This document shows, in pieces, positions 1-10,341 of a DNA stretch of 64,000 nucleotides (positions are counted from its first letter, which is position 1; every line of letters begins with the position of its first letter). Below the pieces are notes generated by a model. The model searched no databases, had not been told where the DNA came from, and worked only from the letters and a program-made list of their open reading frames with translations. The stretch is from Exiguobacterium alkaliphilum 12/1 (GTDB lineage: Bacteria > Bacillota > Bacilli > Exiguobacteriales > Exiguobacteriaceae): positions 1 through 64,000 of the forward strand of contig NZ_JJMW01000008.1 of NCBI RefSeq assembly GCF_000714435.1, written 5' to 3'. Both the position numbers and the translations under genes were made by a program.

Positions 1-72
1 GTCGCCAGGCAAACGGTGGTTCTGGAGCATTCGCTCAAGGGCCGCCGCTTTTTTATATCGTCATTCAAATGA
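1..72 (+). CDS. possible 3' end of an upstream reading frame
   Basis: Frame 1 is open from the first base to a TGA at 70-72, giving about 23 residues ending in a basic, Phe-rich tail. In B. subtilis the gene before yebG and purE encodes a DUF2179/UPF0316 membrane protein (YebE), so that is the natural candidate. The fragment is too short to assign and may simply be non-coding. Confidence 0.3.
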   Translation, partial: VARQTVVLEHSLKGRRFFISSFK

Positions 73-88
73 AAGAGAGGAAGAACAG

Positions 89-280
89 ATGGCCAAAAAA
101 ATCAAAGTATACGTCGAGCCAAACGAGACGGTCGGTGAGTGTTTAGATCGCATCGCTCAAATGGGGTATCGCCCGGTACGTAGGATTGAAAAGCCTGTCT
201 TTGAAAAAACGGGAACCAAAGACGAACCTGTACATTCCCATCAATCGATTTTATTTGAGTGCGTTGCTCTCAAACCATGA
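89..280 (+). CDS. yebG: NETI-motif small protein, YebG-like
   Basis: This 63-residue protein has the short conserved pattern that names the NETI family; here it reads NETV at residues 12-15, followed by a Cys-Leu-Asp-Arg-Ile stretch and a Gly-Tyr-Arg-Pro-Val turn. An AGAGAGG ribosome site lies about 8 bases before the ATG. The family has no established function as far as I know. Its position immediately before purE matches B. subtilis yebG, which supports the call. A strong terminator follows, so it is transcribed separately from the purine operon. Confidence 0.75.
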   Translation: MAKKIKVYVEPNETVGECLDRIAQMGYRPVRRIEKPVFEKTGTKDEPVHSHQSILFECVALKP

Positions 281-284
281 TGCC

Positions 285-315
285 AAACCGTCCTTTTATG
301 AGGGCGGTTTTTTTA
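285..315 (+). terminator. intrinsic terminator of the NETI gene
   Basis: A 9-bp stem pairs AACCGTCCT (286-294) with AGGGCGGTT (301-309), with one G-T pair, and is followed by a run of seven T. It separates the small gene from the purine operon promoter. Confidence 0.85.
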
Positions 316-332
316 CGTACTGAGAATGAGTT

Positions 333-375
333 AAAAGCGAACGATAAATATTCAGACAATTAAAATGTTCGCACT
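333..375 (+). promoter_or_regulatory. paired inverted PurR boxes
   Basis: Two 13-base PurBox-like sites face each other. Box 1 at 333-345 (AAAAGCGAACGAT) and the inverted box 2 at 364-376 (AATGTTCGCACTT) each differ from the B. subtilis consensus AWWWCCGAACWWT at about two positions. Their CGAAC/GTTCG cores are perfect inverted repeats. The 17-18 base gap is the spacing used by PurR, which represses when PRPP is low. Box 2 abuts the -35 element, which fits repression by occlusion. Confidence 0.8.
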
Positions 376-378
376 TTG

Positions 379-408
379 TTGACATGTTTTCAAAGAACAA
401 GGTACGAT
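379..408 (+). promoter_or_regulatory. sigma-A promoter of the purine operon
   Basis: A consensus -35 TTGACA (379-384) and a -10 TACGAT (403-408) are separated by 18 bases. Transcription would start near 415, just before the riboswitch. Confidence 0.8.
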
Positions 409-438
409 AGGCGTGTGAGTTAAGAAAATCAAATATCG

Positions 439-507
439 CTCCATATAATCGCAAGGAAATGGCTTGCAAGTTTCTACCTGATCACCGATTCTGGTCAGAC
501 TATGGGG
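439..507 (+). promoter_or_regulatory. purine riboswitch aptamer, guanine/hypoxanthine type
   Basis: P1 pairs CTCCATA (439-445) with TATGGGG (501-507). P2 pairs GCAAG (451-455) with CTTGC (463-467). P3 pairs CTGATC (478-483) with GGTCAG (493-498). The core sequences TATAATC, GGAAATGGC and GTTTCTACC are present as in the family. The specificity base corresponding to C74 is C at position 500 (GACTAT), which reads guanine or hypoxanthine, whereas adenine aptamers carry T. Ligand binding should stabilise P1 and switch purE-purD off. Confidence 0.95.
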
Positions 508-575
508 TATAGTCGACATTTTTTTGTCGTGGTCTATACCCTAAACTGACGAATCGGTTTAGGGATTTCTTTATT
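505..575 (+). terminator. riboswitch-controlled terminator with competing antiterminator
   Basis: The terminator stem pairs CCCTAAAC (539-546) with GTTTAGGG (557-564) and is followed by a T-rich tail. The alternative antiterminator pairs GGGTATAG (505-512) with CTATACCC (534-541). It therefore shares bases with both the 3' arm of P1 (505-507) and the 5' arm of the terminator (539-541), the classic mutually exclusive arrangement for an OFF switch. Confidence 0.88.
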
Positions 576-592
576 TTAAGGGGGACGCTGAA

Positions 593-1078
593 GTGAAGAC
601 AGTTGGTGTAATCATGGGCAGTTCATCTGACTGGGAGACGATGCAACATACATGTGCCGTGCTTGATACGCTCCACATCGCATATGAGAAACAAGTCGTG
701 TCGGCGCATCGCACACCTGATCTGATGTTCGAATATGCTGAAAAGGCACGAGACCGCGGGATTCAAATCATCATCGCCGGTGCAGGCGGGGCTGCCCACC
801 TTCCGGGGATGGTGGCCGCGAAGACGACGTTGCCAGTCATCGGTGTACCCGTTCAATCGAAAGCGTTGAACGGACTCGATTCACTTCTATCCATCGTCCA
901 AATGCCGGCCGGTGTACCGGTCGCGACGGTCGCGATTGGACAAGCAGGCGCCACGAATGCCGGCCTTCTCGCGGCACAAATCCTTAGCATTCATTCAATG
1001 GACATCGCCGATCGCCTTACGCAATATCGCCAAGAGAAAAAAGAGATGGCGATGCATGGAACGGAGGAACTCGTCTAA
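593..1078 (+). CDS. purE: N5-carboxyaminoimidazole ribonucleotide mutase PurE
   Basis: PurE converts N5-CAIR to CAIR in de novo purine synthesis, acting after PurK. The 161-residue protein shows the phosphate-binding GSSSD loop at residues 9-13, the SAHR motif at 37-40 with the conserved His39, and a later GGAAHLPGM segment, all typical of class I PurE. The start is GTG at 593 with an AAGGGGGA ribosome site 7 bases upstream; no ATG lies nearby. It is the first gene of the twelve-gene operon and is directly behind the riboswitch terminator. Its stop overlaps the purK start by one base. Confidence 0.97.
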   Translation: MKTVGVIMGSSSDWETMQHTCAVLDTLHIAYEKQVVSAHRTPDLMFEYAEKARDRGIQIIIAGAGGAAHLPGMVAAKTTLPVIGVPVQSKALNGLDSLLSIVQMPAGVPVATVAIGQAGATNAGLLAAQILSIHSMDIADRLTQYRQEKKEMAMHGTEELV

Positions 1079-2172
1079 TGAGAATCGGGATATTAGGCGG
1101 AGGCCAACTTGGACGAATGATGTCACTCAGTGCAAGTGCGATGGGGTACGAGACACTCAGCCTTGACCCAGCTGAACGCGCACCGGCGGCTCAAGTGGCA
1201 CCGAGTATCGTCGCAAACTTTGACGACGTCGAGGCAGCAAAAGAACTCGCAGCGCGTACCGACGTCATCACATATGAGTTCGAGAACATCGAGACCGCAA
1301 TGATTGAAGCGATTCGCGATAAGTGCCCGCAAGGCATGGACGTGTTGAAAGCAACGCAGCACCGATTGCTCGAAAAACAGATGATTGAGTCGGCTGGGTT
1401 ACGGGTCGCCCCGTATGTGCCGGTACGTTCTGTACGAGACGTCTTACGAGCCCAAGAGTTACTCGGGTTGCCATTTGTCATCAAGACGTGTCGATTTGGA
1501 TACGATGGCAAAGGACAGACGGTCGTCCGGACGATGCAGGATGTCCATTCGTTCACCGATCAGTTCCGTGAGGATGAATACGTCGCCGAAGCGTGGCTTT
1601 CTTTTGAAAAAGAGATATCGGTCATCGTGACACGAGGCGTTCACGAGACGACGACGTTCCCGATTAGCGAGAACGTTCATCAAAACAACATCTTACATCT
1701 ATCGATTGTCCCGGCCCGTCTTTCCGAAGACATCATAGAAGACGCACGTCATCTGGCGCTACAGCTTGCGGATCAGATTGGGTTGATTGGAACGCTCGCA
1801 GTCGAACTGTTCGTTATGCCAGACGGTTCCCTTTACGTGAATGAACTCGCACCACGACCTCACAACTCAGGCCATTACACGATCGATGCATGCGAGACGT
1901 CACAATTCGAGCAACATATTCGTGCCGTGACGGGCATGTCCCTCGGTCATACGACGTTACACACACCGGTTGTCATGGTCAACCTGCTCGGGGAACATAT
2001 GCAAAAACTGAACCCGCAGCGTTTACCATCGAATGTTAAACTACATCTGTATGGGAAAGACGAAGCGAAACCCGGACGGAAGATGGGCCACTTGAACGTA
2101 CTTGCCCCTTCTGTCGACGAGGCGCTTCATACCATCGAACAACTGGCAATTTGGAAGGAGACTGTTTTATGA
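1078..2172 (+). CDS. purK: N5-carboxyaminoimidazole ribonucleotide synthase PurK
   Basis: PurK is an ATP-grasp ligase that uses ATP and bicarbonate to make N5-CAIR from AIR, feeding PurE. The 364-residue length is close to the usual size. The N-terminus has the [11 protein letters not shown] dinucleotide-like loop (residues 4-14), and the C-terminal half has the [14 protein letters not shown] substrate-binding segment of the family. TAATG joins it to purE, and an ATGA overlap joins it to purB, so the three are probably translationally coupled. Confidence 0.97.
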   Translation: MRIGILGGGQLGRMMSLSASAMGYETLSLDPAERAPAAQVAPSIVANFDDVEAAKELAARTDVITYEFENIETAMIEAIRDKCPQGMDVLKATQHRLLEKQMIESAGLRVAPYVPVRSVRDVLRAQELLGLPFVIKTCRFGYDGKGQTVVRTMQDVHSFTDQFREDEYVAEAWLSFEKEISVIVTRGVHETTTFPISENVHQNNILHLSIVPARLSEDIIEDARHLALQLADQIGLIGTLAVELFVMPDGSLYVNELAPRPHNSGHYTIDACETSQFEQHIRAVTGMSLGHTTLHTPVVMVNLLGEHMQKLNPQRLPSNVKLHLYGKDEAKPGRKMGHLNVLAPSVDEALHTIEQLAIWKETVL

Positions 2173-3461
2173 TTTCACGTTATACCCGCCCTGAGATGGC
2201 GGCCATTTGGACCGATGAGAACAAGTTTGACGCTTGGCTCAAAGTCGAGCTTTACGCTTGCGAGGCGTGGAGCGAGTTAGGTGTCATTCCAAAAGAGGAC
2301 GTCAAGGTACTTTGGGATCAAGCCTCATTCGATGTCGAACGAATCCTTGAGATTGAACAAGAGACGCGTCATGACGTGATTGCCTTCACCCGTGCCGTCT
2401 CTGAGACACTCGGTGAAGAAAAGAAGTGGGTCCATTACGGATTGACGTCGACGGATGTCGTCGATACAGCGCTCTCTTACTTGATTAAGCAAGCGAACGA
2501 TATTTTAGAAGCAGACTTGGATCGGTTCATCGACATTCTTGCTGAAAAGGCGAAAGCGCATAAATACGACATCATGATGGGTCGTACCCATGGCGTTCAT
2601 GCGGAGCCGACGACGTTCGGTTTGAAGCTCGCCCTCTGGTACGAGGAAATGAAGCGCAACAAGAAACGCTTCATGGCAGCACGCGAGACGATTGAGTTCG
2701 GCAAGATGAGCGGCGCTGTCGGCACGTTCGCCAACATCGACCCGTTCATCGAATCGTATGTCTGTGACAAGTTGGGCATCCAGGCCGCTCCAATCTCGAC
2801 ACAGACGTTACAACGTGACCGCCATGCTGAATATATGGGTACGCTCGCGTTGATCGCCACGTCGATTGAGAAGATGGCGACCGAGATTCGCGGCCTTCAA
2901 AAGACAGAGACACGTGAAGTCGAAGAATTCTTCGCAAAAGGACAAAAAGGGTCATCGGCGATGCCGCATAAACGTAATCCGATCGGCTCTGAAAACATGA
3001 CAGGCCTTGCCCGCGTCATCCGCGGCCATATGGTGACGGCGTACGAGAACGTCCCGCTTTGGCATGAACGCGACATCTCGCACTCATCGGCAGAACGCAT
3101 CATCTTACCGGACGCGACGAGCTTGTTGAACTATATGCTCAACCGTTTCGGCAACATCGTGAAGAACTTGACGGTGTTCCCAGACAATATGCGCCGCAAC
3201 ATGGACCGGACGTTCGGCATCATCTTCTCGCAACGGATCTTGCTCGCCTTGATTGAGAAAGGTTGGTCACGTGAAGCCGCGTATGACGCCGTGCAACCGA
3301 AGGCGATGCAGGCGTGGGAAGAAGAGACGATGTTCCGCACTTTGATTGAACAAGACGCCGAGATGGGCGCACTCTTCACGAGTGACGAGCTCGACGACCT
3401 ATTTGACCCGAGCCATCACGTGCGCCGTGTCGATGTGATTTTTGAACGCTGTGGTTTGTAA
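2169..3461 (+). CDS. purB: adenylosuccinate lyase PurB
   Basis: PurB removes fumarate twice: from SAICAR in IMP synthesis and from adenylosuccinate in AMP synthesis. The fumarase/aspartase signature [11 protein letters not shown] lies near residues 260-272, and the conserved GRTHG and TSTDVVDTA segments are visible upstream. I chose the ATG at 2169 (430 residues) because GGAAGGAG at 2153-2160 is well placed and the protein then begins [10 protein letters not shown] like its homologues; an in-frame TTG at 2151 would add six residues upstream. It overlaps purK by 4 bases. Confidence 0.97.
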   Translation: MISRYTRPEMAAIWTDENKFDAWLKVELYACEAWSELGVIPKEDVKVLWDQASFDVERILEIEQETRHDVIAFTRAVSETLGEEKKWVHYGLTSTDVVDTALSYLIKQANDILEADLDRFIDILAEKAKAHKYDIMMGRTHGVHAEPTTFGLKLALWYEEMKRNKKRFMAARETIEFGKMSGAVGTFANIDPFIESYVCDKLGIQAAPISTQTLQRDRHAEYMGTLALIATSIEKMATEIRGLQKTETREVEEFFAKGQKGSSAMPHKRNPIGSENMTGLARVIRGHMVTAYENVPLWHERDISHSSAERIILPDATSLLNYMLNRFGNIVKNLTVFPDNMRRNMDRTFGIIFSQRILLALIEKGWSREAAYDAVQPKAMQAWEEETMFRTLIEQDAEMGALFTSDELDDLFDPSHHVRRVDVIFERCGL

Positions 3462-3466
3462 TCGTT

Positions 3467-3485
3467 GAGGGGCACCATGCCCCTC
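3467..3485 (+). other. hairpin between purB and purC
   Basis: GAGGGGC (3467-3473) pairs perfectly with GCCCCTC (3479-3485) in the only real gap inside the operon front half. No T-run follows, so it is not a standard terminator. It could protect an mRNA end or cause partial polymerase pausing. Confidence 0.5.
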
Positions 3486-3510
3486 TCACTTTAAGGGGGA
3501 ACGGATACAG

Positions 3511-4215
3511 ATGGAAGCAATCTACGAAGGTAAGGCGAAAGCGTTATACGAGACAGAAGAGCCGGGTGTGCTCCGCGTTTATTATAAAGACGACGCAACG
3601 GCATTCAACGGGGAAAAGAAACAGTCGATTGACGGCAAAGGCGTATTGACCAACGCCATCACGACCCGTTTGTTCGAACTGATGCACGATAATAAGATTC
3701 CGACGCACTTTATTCAAAAAGTATCGGACCGCGAACAACTCGTCCGCCGTGTCGACATCATCCCGCTCGAAGTCGTCGTTCGCAACGTCGCCGCCGGGAG
3801 CCTGGCCAAACGACTCGGTTGGGAAGAAGGGACACCGCTCCTCGCACCAATTGTTGAATTCTATTATAAAGATGACGCACTCGGAGATCCGCTTCTGACA
3901 GAAGATCATATCCGTTTACTGCAGGTCGCCACACATAAAGAAGTCGAAACATTGCGACAACTCGGGCTTTGGGTGAACGATGTGTTGCTTGATTTCTTCG
4001 CAGAACACGGCATCGACTTAATCGATTTCAAGCTCGAGTTCGGTAAAGTCGACGGGACGATTATTCTCGCAGATGAGATTTCGCCGGACACTTGCCGCCT
4101 GTGGGACCAAGAGACGAAGCAGAAACTTGACAAAGATGTATTTCGTAGAGACCTCGGCTCACTGACTGAGACGTACGGCCAGCTGTTAACACGCATAGGG
4201 GGAATGAACCAATGA
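3511..4215 (+). CDS. purC: SAICAR synthetase PurC
   Basis: PurC joins aspartate to CAIR with ATP to give SAICAR. The 234-residue protein starts with the MEAIYEGKAK strand typical of Bacillales PurC, carries the signature segment around PLEVVVRNVAAGS (near residues 88-100), and has the later LIDFKLEFG and ADEISPDTCR motifs. A strong AAGGGGGAA site precedes the ATG. Its ATGA stop overlaps purS by 4 bases. Confidence 0.97.
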   Translation: MEAIYEGKAKALYETEEPGVLRVYYKDDATAFNGEKKQSIDGKGVLTNAITTRLFELMHDNKIPTHFIQKVSDREQLVRRVDIIPLEVVVRNVAAGSLAKRLGWEEGTPLLAPIVEFYYKDDALGDPLLTEDHIRLLQVATHKEVETLRQLGLWVNDVLLDFFAEHGIDLIDFKLEFGKVDGTIILADEISPDTCRLWDQETKQKLDKDVFRRDLGSLTETYGQLLTRIGGMNQ

Positions 4216-4454
4216 AAAAAGTAAACGTGTACGTGACATTACGTGAAAGTGTACTCGACCCACAAGGCGTCGCCGTCAAAGGTGGACTAGATCATCTCGG
4301 TTTCACCGGTATTGAATCGGTTCGCATCGGCAAGATGATCGAACTTCAAGTCACGGATGAGACGACTGAAGCGATGGTCCGAGACATGTGTGAGAAGTTA
4401 CTCGTCAATACGGTCATTGAGAATTACGAGATTGAGATGGGGGTACTCGCATGA
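4212..4454 (+). CDS. purS: FGAM synthase subunit PurS
   Basis: PurS is the small (80-residue) structural subunit of the three-part formylglycinamidine ribonucleotide synthase with PurQ and PurL. It is thought to help channel ammonia from PurQ to PurL. The N-terminal [16 protein letters not shown] strand and the later GKMIEL segment are typical. ATGA overlaps on both sides link it to purC and purQ, which fits stoichiometric production of the complex. Confidence 0.96.
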   Translation: MKKVNVYVTLRESVLDPQGVAVKGGLDHLGFTGIESVRIGKMIELQVTDETTEAMVRDMCEKLLVNTVIENYEIEMGVLA

Positions 4455-5131
4455 AGTTCGCGGTCATCGTCTTCCCAGGATCGAACTGTGACCTCGATAT
4501 GTACCATGCGGTCAAAGACGTGATGGGTGAAGAAGCAGAGTACGTGTTCCATACGAAGACGTCACTAGACGGATACGACGGTGTTCTTCTCCCGGGAGGA
4601 TTTTCATATGGGGATTACTTACGGTGCGGGGCCATTGCACAGTTTTCACCGATCATGAGTGAAGTGAAACGTTTCGCTGAAGAAGGACGTCCAGTATTCG
4701 GTGTCTGCAATGGATTCCAAGTGCTCGTCGAGACAGGATTGTTGCCAGGTGCGTTGATGCGAAACCGTGACTTGAAGTTCATGTGTAAGACGGTCGAGCT
4801 GAAAGTCGAAAACAACGAGACGATGTTCACGAGCGACTACGCACTCGGTGAGACGATTCGGATCCCAATCGCACATGGGGAAGGCAACTACTATTGTGAC
4901 GAGGAGACGCTCGAGATGCTTCGGGCGAACGGGCAAATCGTCTTCACGTATACGGATAATCCGAACGGGTCGGCAGCGGACATCGCCGGCATCACGAACG
5001 CACAAGGCAACGTGCTCGGCATGATGCCGCACCCGGAACGGGCGGTCGAGCGATTACTTGGCAGTGAAGACGGAAAACGATTATTCACTTCAATGGTGAA
5101 ATGGGGGACTCGACATGCTAGTTACAACTGA
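4451..5131 (+). CDS. purQ: FGAM synthase glutaminase subunit PurQ
   Basis: PurQ is a class I glutamine amidotransferase that supplies ammonia to PurL. The nucleophile is Cys86 in GVCNGFQ, and the partner His lies in the C-terminal MMPHPER motif. PGSNCD and the [13 protein letters not shown] oxyanion region are also present. The 226-residue length matches the stand-alone Gram-positive form rather than the large fused PurL. It overlaps purL by 17 bases. Confidence 0.97.
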   Translation: MKFAVIVFPGSNCDLDMYHAVKDVMGEEAEYVFHTKTSLDGYDGVLLPGGFSYGDYLRCGAIAQFSPIMSEVKRFAEEGRPVFGVCNGFQVLVETGLLPGALMRNRDLKFMCKTVELKVENNETMFTSDYALGETIRIPIAHGEGNYYCDEETLEMLRANGQIVFTYTDNPNGSAADIAGITNAQGNVLGMMPHPERAVERLLGSEDGKRLFTSMVKWGTRHASYN

Positions 5132-7334
5132 ACCGACAGCACAAGATATCCGTGAAGCACGCTTATACGCGACGATGGGACTTTCAGACGAAGAGTACGC
5201 GCTCGTCGTCTCGCTACTCGGACGTGACCCGAACTACACGGAAATCGGCTTATTCTCGGTCATGTGGTCAGAACACTGTTCGTACAAAAACTCGAAGCCT
5301 GTGCTCCGTAAGTTCCCGACAACTGGGAAGCACGTCCTTCAAGGACCGGGAGAAGGAGCTGGAATCGTCGACATCGGTGACGGGCAAGCGGTCGCTTTTA
5401 AGATCGAGAGCCATAACCATCCGTCCGCGATCGAGCCGTACCAAGGAGCGGCGACCGGCGTCGGCGGCATCATCCGCGACATCTTCTCAATGGGCGCGCG
5501 TCCTGTGGCGCTCCTCAACTCGCTCCGCTTCGGAGATTTGAACGAATCACGTGTGAAACATTTATTCGGCCACGTTGTCTCAGGGATTGCCGGGTATGGC
5601 AACTGTGTCGGCATCCCGACGGTCGGTGGGGAAGTCGCGTTTGACCCGGCCTATGCTGGTAACCCACTCGTCAATGCGATGTGCGTCGGACTCATCCGCC
5701 ACGAAGACATTCAAAAAGGGATTGCGGAAGGTGTCGGCAACTCGGTCATGTACGTCGGTGCGACGACCGGACGTGACGGGATTCACGGGGCGACGTTCGC
5801 CTCAGAAGAACTCGGTGAGGATGCGGACGAGAAACGTCCTGCCGTCCAAGTCGGAGACCCGTTTATGGAGAAGTTGTTAATCGAAGCGTGTTTGGAAGTC
5901 ATCAAGCACCCGGCTCTCGTCGGCATTCAGGATATGGGCGCGGCCGGTCTCACCTCGTCTTCGGCCGAGATGGCGTCAAAAGCGGGGATGGGCATCGAGA
6001 TGAACCTCGACCTCGTCCCGCAACGGGAGTCAGGGATGACGCCTTACGAGATGATGTTGTCGGAATCGCAAGAACGGATGCTCCTCGTCGTCAAGGCAGG
6101 ACATGAAGACGAGATTGAAGCGATTGTCACGAAGTGGGGACTTCATGCGATCAAAGTCGGCGAAGTCATCGAAGACAAAGTGCTCCGCCTTGTGCATCAC
6201 GGCGAGATTGCGGCCGAAGTACCGGTCGACGCGCTCGCCGAAGACGCACCGGTCTATCATAAGCCGTCAAAAGTGCCGGCCTATTACGAAACGTTCCAAG
6301 CGATGGCACCGGTCCAACCGGTCGTCACGGATGTGCTCGCGACGTGGAAAGACGTCCTTGCCATGCCGACCATCGCCTCGAAACGTTGGGTGTACGAGCA
6401 GTACGACCATATGGTCCAAACATCGACCGTCGTTGCGCCAGGCAGTGACGCGGCCGTCATTCGTATTCGCGACACAGACAAATCGCTGGCGATGACGACG
6501 GATTGTAACGCCAAATACGTGTACCTCGATCCACGTGTCGGCGGCGCGATCGCGGTCGCTGAAGCAGCGCGCAACATCGTCGCGAGCGGGGCTGAACCGC
6601 TCGCGCTCACGGATTGCTTGAACTTCGGTAGTCCAGACAAACCAGAAGGGTTCTGGCAACTCGATCAAGCGGTTGAAGGAATGGCTGAAGCGTGTCGAAC
6701 GCTTGATACACCGGTCATCGGAGGAAACGTCTCGCTTTACAATGAGTCGAACGGAACAGCTATCTATCCGACACCGGTCGTCGGCATGGTCGGTTTGATT
6801 GAAAAGCGTGAACATATCACGACTTCGTTCGCCAAGACGGCAGGCGACGTCGTCTTCTTGCTCGGTGAGACGAAACCTGAGTTCGGTGGCAGTGCGCTGC
6901 AAATGCTACAAGACGGCAAAGTGAGCGGACACGCGCCGACACTCGACTTGGAGACGGAACGCACGAATCAACAAGCGCTCCTTACGTCGATTCGTCAAGG
7001 ACTCGTCACAGCGGCCCACGACGTGTCAGAGGGCGGACTCGCCGCAGCGCTTCCTGAGCTCGTATTCGGGACTGGGTTCGGCTTAGACGTGAGCGTCGAG
7101 ACGGATCTCGTGACGACACTCTTTAGTGAGTCACAGTCACGCTTCCTCGTCACAGTCGCGGCCGATCAAGCGGACCGCTTCGAGACGTTGACGAACGCCG
7201 CGCGTATCGGACACGTGACCGAGGCAACACAACTGATTATCCGGGCGAGTGACCGCCTCATCGAGATGGACGTCACCGAGCTGGAACGTGTATGGGAAGG
7301 AGCTATTCCATGTTATATGACATCCGAGGCATGA
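5115..7334 (+). CDS. purL: FGAM synthase large subunit PurL
   Basis: PurL catalyses ATP-dependent amidation of FGAR to FGAM using ammonia from PurQ. At 739 residues this is the small PurL type. The two AIRS-like halves are visible: an N-terminal half with [11 protein letters not shown] and [13 protein letters not shown], and a second half with the DCLNFGSP and GGNVSLYNE motifs. Its ribosome site lies within purQ. The 3' end overlaps purF by 25 bases, and the purF ribosome site sits in this gene's last codons. Confidence 0.97.
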   Translation: MLVTTEPTAQDIREARLYATMGLSDEEYALVVSLLGRDPNYTEIGLFSVMWSEHCSYKNSKPVLRKFPTTGKHVLQGPGEGAGIVDIGDGQAVAFKIESHNHPSAIEPYQGAATGVGGIIRDIFSMGARPVALLNSLRFGDLNESRVKHLFGHVVSGIAGYGNCVGIPTVGGEVAFDPAYAGNPLVNAMCVGLIRHEDIQKGIAEGVGNSVMYVGATTGRDGIHGATFASEELGEDADEKRPAVQVGDPFMEKLLIEACLEVIKHPALVGIQDMGAAGLTSSSAEMASKAGMGIEMNLDLVPQRESGMTPYEMMLSESQERMLLVVKAGHEDEIEAIVTKWGLHAIKVGEVIEDKVLRLVHHGEIAAEVPVDALAEDAPVYHKPSKVPAYYETFQAMAPVQPVVTDVLATWKDVLAMPTIASKRWVYEQYDHMVQTSTVVAPGSDAAVIRIRDTDKSLAMTTDCNAKYVYLDPRVGGAIAVAEAARNIVASGAEPLALTDCLNFGSPDKPEGFWQLDQAVEGMAEACRTLDTPVIGGNVSLYNESNGTAIYPTPVVGMVGLIEKREHITTSFAKTAGDVVFLLGETKPEFGGSALQMLQDGKVSGHAPTLDLETERTNQQALLTSIRQGLVTAAHDVSEGGLAAALPELVFGTGFGLDVSVETDLVTTLFSESQSRFLVTVAADQADRFETLTNAARIGHVTEATQLIIRASDRLIEMDVTELERVWEGAIPCYMTSEA

Positions 7335-8719
7335 ATGAGGAATGCGGTGTGTTCGGCGTCTACGGACACATCGACGCGTCTCATCTCGCCTACTACGGCC
7401 TGCATAGTCTGCAACACCGGGGCCAAGAAGGGACGGGCATCGTTACGGCGGACGGGAAACGGTTGAACGCGAAGCGTGGGCTAGGACTCGTCGCCGAAGT
7501 GTTTGACGAACCGTCGCTCGACGCCTTGACCGGGCATCACGCCATCGGGCACGTCCGCTATTCGACGGCGGGGGGGAACACGCTCGAAAACGTTCAACCG
7601 CTCCACTTTAAATCGCTCACCGGCGACTTGGCGATGGCGCATAACGGGAACCTCGTCAATGCGACCGAACTGAAACATCTGCTCGAGGCGGAAGGCGCGA
7701 TCTTCCAGACGACGTCAGACACAGAAGTCGTCGCCCACTTGATTAAGCGGAGTCGTGGCAACTCGCTGAAAGAACGGATTTCGGACAGCTTGGCCCGTCT
7801 CGTCGGGGCGTTCGCGTTTCTCTTTTTGACGGAAGACGTACTTTACGTCGCGGTCGATGTCCATGGACTCCGTCCGCTCTCGCTCGGTCAGACCGAGGAC
7901 GGGGCGTACGTGTTCGCTTCTGAGACGTGTGCGTTCGACGTCGTCGGCGCCACATACGTCCGTGACGTCGAACCGGGCGAGCTCCTCATGATCACAGCGG
8001 ACGGCATCACGTCCGAACGATACAGTGAAGCCGCGGTCCGGGCGATGTGTTCGATGGAGTATATCTACTTCTCACGGCCAGACTCGATCATCGACGGGGT
8101 AAACGTCCATACGGCCCGTAAAGCGATGGGGAAAAAGATGTTCGATGAGGCGCCGGTCGAGGCGGACGTCGTGACCGGTGTTCCCGATTCGAGCATCTCG
8201 GCAGCCATCGGTTACGCCGAGGCGAGCGGCATCCCGTATGAGATGGGGCTCATCAAAAACCGCTATGTCGGGCGGACGTTCATCCAACCGTCGCAAGAGC
8301 TACGGGAGCGAGGCGTCAAGATGAAACTGTCAGCGCTTCGCGGCGTCGTGAACGGCAAGCGCGTCATCATGGTCGACGACTCGATTGTCCGGGGCACGAC
8401 GAGCCGACGCATCGTGAAGATGCTTCGTGAAGCCGGGGCGACCGAAGTGCACGTCCGCATCACGTCACCACCGATAAAACATCCGTGTTATTACGGGATC
8501 GATACATCATCAAAGGAAGAGTTGATTGCGGCCACTAAATCCATTACAGAAATTAAAGAAGAGATTGGGGCCGACTCACTAGCATTTCTTTCATTGGAAG
8601 GAACGGTCGACGCGATTGACCGACCGTTTGAAGGAAACTTGCGTGGGCAGTGTGCCGCTTGCTTCACCGGACTTTATCCGACGGAACTGGCGGAACTTGT
8701 GACAGAGACAAAAGCTTGA
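7310..8719 (+). CDS. purF: amidophosphoribosyltransferase PurF
   Basis: PurF makes phosphoribosylamine from PRPP and glutamine, the committed and feedback-inhibited step. From the ATG at 7310 (ribosome site GGAAGGAG) the protein has 469 residues and begins [11 protein letters not shown] before Cys12, so it should have an 11-residue propeptide cleaved to expose the N-terminal Cys nucleophile as in B. subtilis. The PRPP loop [13 protein letters not shown] is intact. Cysteines in MCSMEY, KHPCYYG and GQCAACF match the four ligands of the B. subtilis 4Fe-4S cluster, suggesting an oxygen-labile enzyme. Confidence 0.97.
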   Translation: MLYDIRGMNEECGVFGVYGHIDASHLAYYGLHSLQHRGQEGTGIVTADGKRLNAKRGLGLVAEVFDEPSLDALTGHHAIGHVRYSTAGGNTLENVQPLHFKSLTGDLAMAHNGNLVNATELKHLLEAEGAIFQTTSDTEVVAHLIKRSRGNSLKERISDSLARLVGAFAFLFLTEDVLYVAVDVHGLRPLSLGQTEDGAYVFASETCAFDVVGATYVRDVEPGELLMITADGITSERYSEAAVRAMCSMEYIYFSRPDSIIDGVNVHTARKAMGKKMFDEAPVEADVVTGVPDSSISAAIGYAEASGIPYEMGLIKNRYVGRTFIQPSQELRERGVKMKLSALRGVVNGKRVIMVDDSIVRGTTSRRIVKMLREAGATEVHVRITSPPIKHPCYYGIDTSSKEELIAATKSITEIKEEIGADSLAFLSLEGTVDAIDRPFEGNLRGQCAACFTGLYPTELAELVTETKA

Positions 8720-8731
8720 GGGGGACTGACG

Positions 8732-9766
8732 ATGAGTTTAAGATATGAACAAGCGGGTGTGAATTTAGAGGCAGGCTATGAGGCTGTATCACGCATGAAG
8801 CGTCACGTCGCACGGACGATGCGTCCGGAGGTCATGACGGGACTTGGCAGTTTCGGCGCGATGATCGACCTCGGGTCGATGCAGATGAAGCATCCGATTC
8901 TCGTGAGCGGGACGGACGGGGTCGGGACGAAGCTTAAACTCGCGTTCGCGCTCGATCAACATGATACGATTGGGATTGACTGTGTGGCGATGTGCGTCAA
9001 CGACTGCCTCGTCCACGGGGCCGAACCCCTCTATTTCTTAGACTACATCGCGACCGGGAAAGCCGAACCGGCGAAACTCGAGCGCATCGTCGCCGGTGTC
9101 GCCGAAGGCTGTGTCCAAGCGGGTTGTGCCCTCGTCGGCGGTGAGACGGCTGAGATGCCGGGCATGTACCCGGACGGCGAATATGACATCGCCGGGTTCG
9201 CTGTCGGTGTCGTCGAGAAAGAAGCGCTCATCGATGGGCAGACGATTGAAGCAGGGGATATCGTCCTCGGTCTCGCTTCGTCTGGCGTTCACTCGAACGG
9301 ATTCTCGCTCGTCCGTCATATCGTCGAAGGGCAAGGGCTCGCCTATACGGACGAGATTGCCATGCTCGATACGACGCTCGGCAACGCGCTCTTACTGCCG
9401 ACTCGAATTTATGCCGAGGCGGCGAAAGCAGCCATCGCGACAGGCCGCGTCCAAGGGATGGCCCATATCACGGGCGGTGGCTTCTACGAGAACGTGCCCC
9501 GGATGCTTCCGGAAGGACTCGGTGTCACGTTCAACGCCTCGAGCTGGCCGAGCCTGCCCGTGTTTGACTGGCTCGAACAAGTCGGTCACGTCTCGAAGCA
9601 AGAGATGTTCAACGTCTTCAATATGGGCATCGGCTTTATGATCGCCGTCCGCCCGGAAGATGTGGACGCTGTCGAAGCGGCTCTTGAACGCGCTGGGGAG
9701 ACGGCGCACCGCATCGGGAAAGTCGACGCGAAGCCTGGCATCCGCATCATGGGAGTCGACCAGTGA
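8732..9766 (+). CDS. purM: AIR synthetase PurM
   Basis: PurM closes the imidazole ring, converting FGAM to AIR with ATP. The 344-residue protein shows the [12 protein letters not shown] motif in its N-terminal half, then [18 protein letters not shown] and [12 protein letters not shown], and the C-terminal HITGGGF motif. The ribosome site GAGGGGGA precedes ATG 8732. Its stop codon overlaps the GTG start of purN. Confidence 0.97.
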   Translation: MSLRYEQAGVNLEAGYEAVSRMKRHVARTMRPEVMTGLGSFGAMIDLGSMQMKHPILVSGTDGVGTKLKLAFALDQHDTIGIDCVAMCVNDCLVHGAEPLYFLDYIATGKAEPAKLERIVAGVAEGCVQAGCALVGGETAEMPGMYPDGEYDIAGFAVGVVEKEALIDGQTIEAGDIVLGLASSGVHSNGFSLVRHIVEGQGLAYTDEIAMLDTTLGNALLLPTRIYAEAAKAAIATGRVQGMAHITGGGFYENVPRMLPEGLGVTFNASSWPSLPVFDWLEQVGHVSKQEMFNVFNMGIGFMIAVRPEDVDAVEAALERAGETAHRIGKVDAKPGIRIMGVDQ

Positions 9767-10341
9767 AGCGGTTTGCCATCTTCGCTTCTGGTTCCGGCAG
9801 TAACGCGGAGACGATTTGGCAAGCGATTGAGCGGGGGGACTTGTCCGGTGAGTGTGTTTTGCTCGTGACGGACAAACCGGAGGCGAAAGTGCTCGAGCGA
9901 GCCGATGCATATCACATCCCGAGCTTTTCGTTCACACCGAAAGCGTATGTGTCGAAGCGAGATTTCGAAGAAGAGATTCTTGTGTTGCTCCAGGCGCTCC
10001 GTGTCGACTACATCGTCTTGGCCGGTTATATGCGTTTGATTGGAGACGTTTTGCTCGAGGCGTATCCGAGTCACATTATCAATATCCATCCGTCGCTCCT
10101 CCCGGCATTCCCGGGAAAAGACGCGATCGGGCAAGCGCTTGATGCAAGCGTCGACGTCAGCGGCGTCACGATCCATTACGTCGATGCGGGGATGGACACA
10201 GGGCCGATCATCGCGCAACGTGAAGTGGACATCACGGGCTGTGATCGTCAGGAAGCGACCCGGCGGATTCAAGCGGCAGAGCATGCGCTCTATCCGTACG
10301 TATTACATGAAGTGTTCAATCAACAGGAGGTTTTCAAGTGA
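9763..10341 (+). CDS. purN: GAR formyltransferase PurN
   Basis: PurN transfers a formyl group from 10-formyltetrahydrofolate to GAR. The 192-residue protein has the N-terminal [10 protein letters not shown] loop and the catalytic-site signature around [10 protein letters not shown], followed by the Asp-containing [17 protein letters not shown] segment. GTG at 9763 forms a GTGA overlap with purM. The end overlaps purH in the same way. Confidence 0.96.
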   Translation: MKRFAIFASGSGSNAETIWQAIERGDLSGECVLLVTDKPEAKVLERADAYHIPSFSFTPKAYVSKRDFEEEILVLLQALRVDYIVLAGYMRLIGDVLLEAYPSHIINIHPSLLPAFPGKDAIGQALDASVDVSGVTIHYVDAGMDTGPIIAQREVDITGCDRQEATRRIQAAEHALYPYVLHEVFNQQEVFK

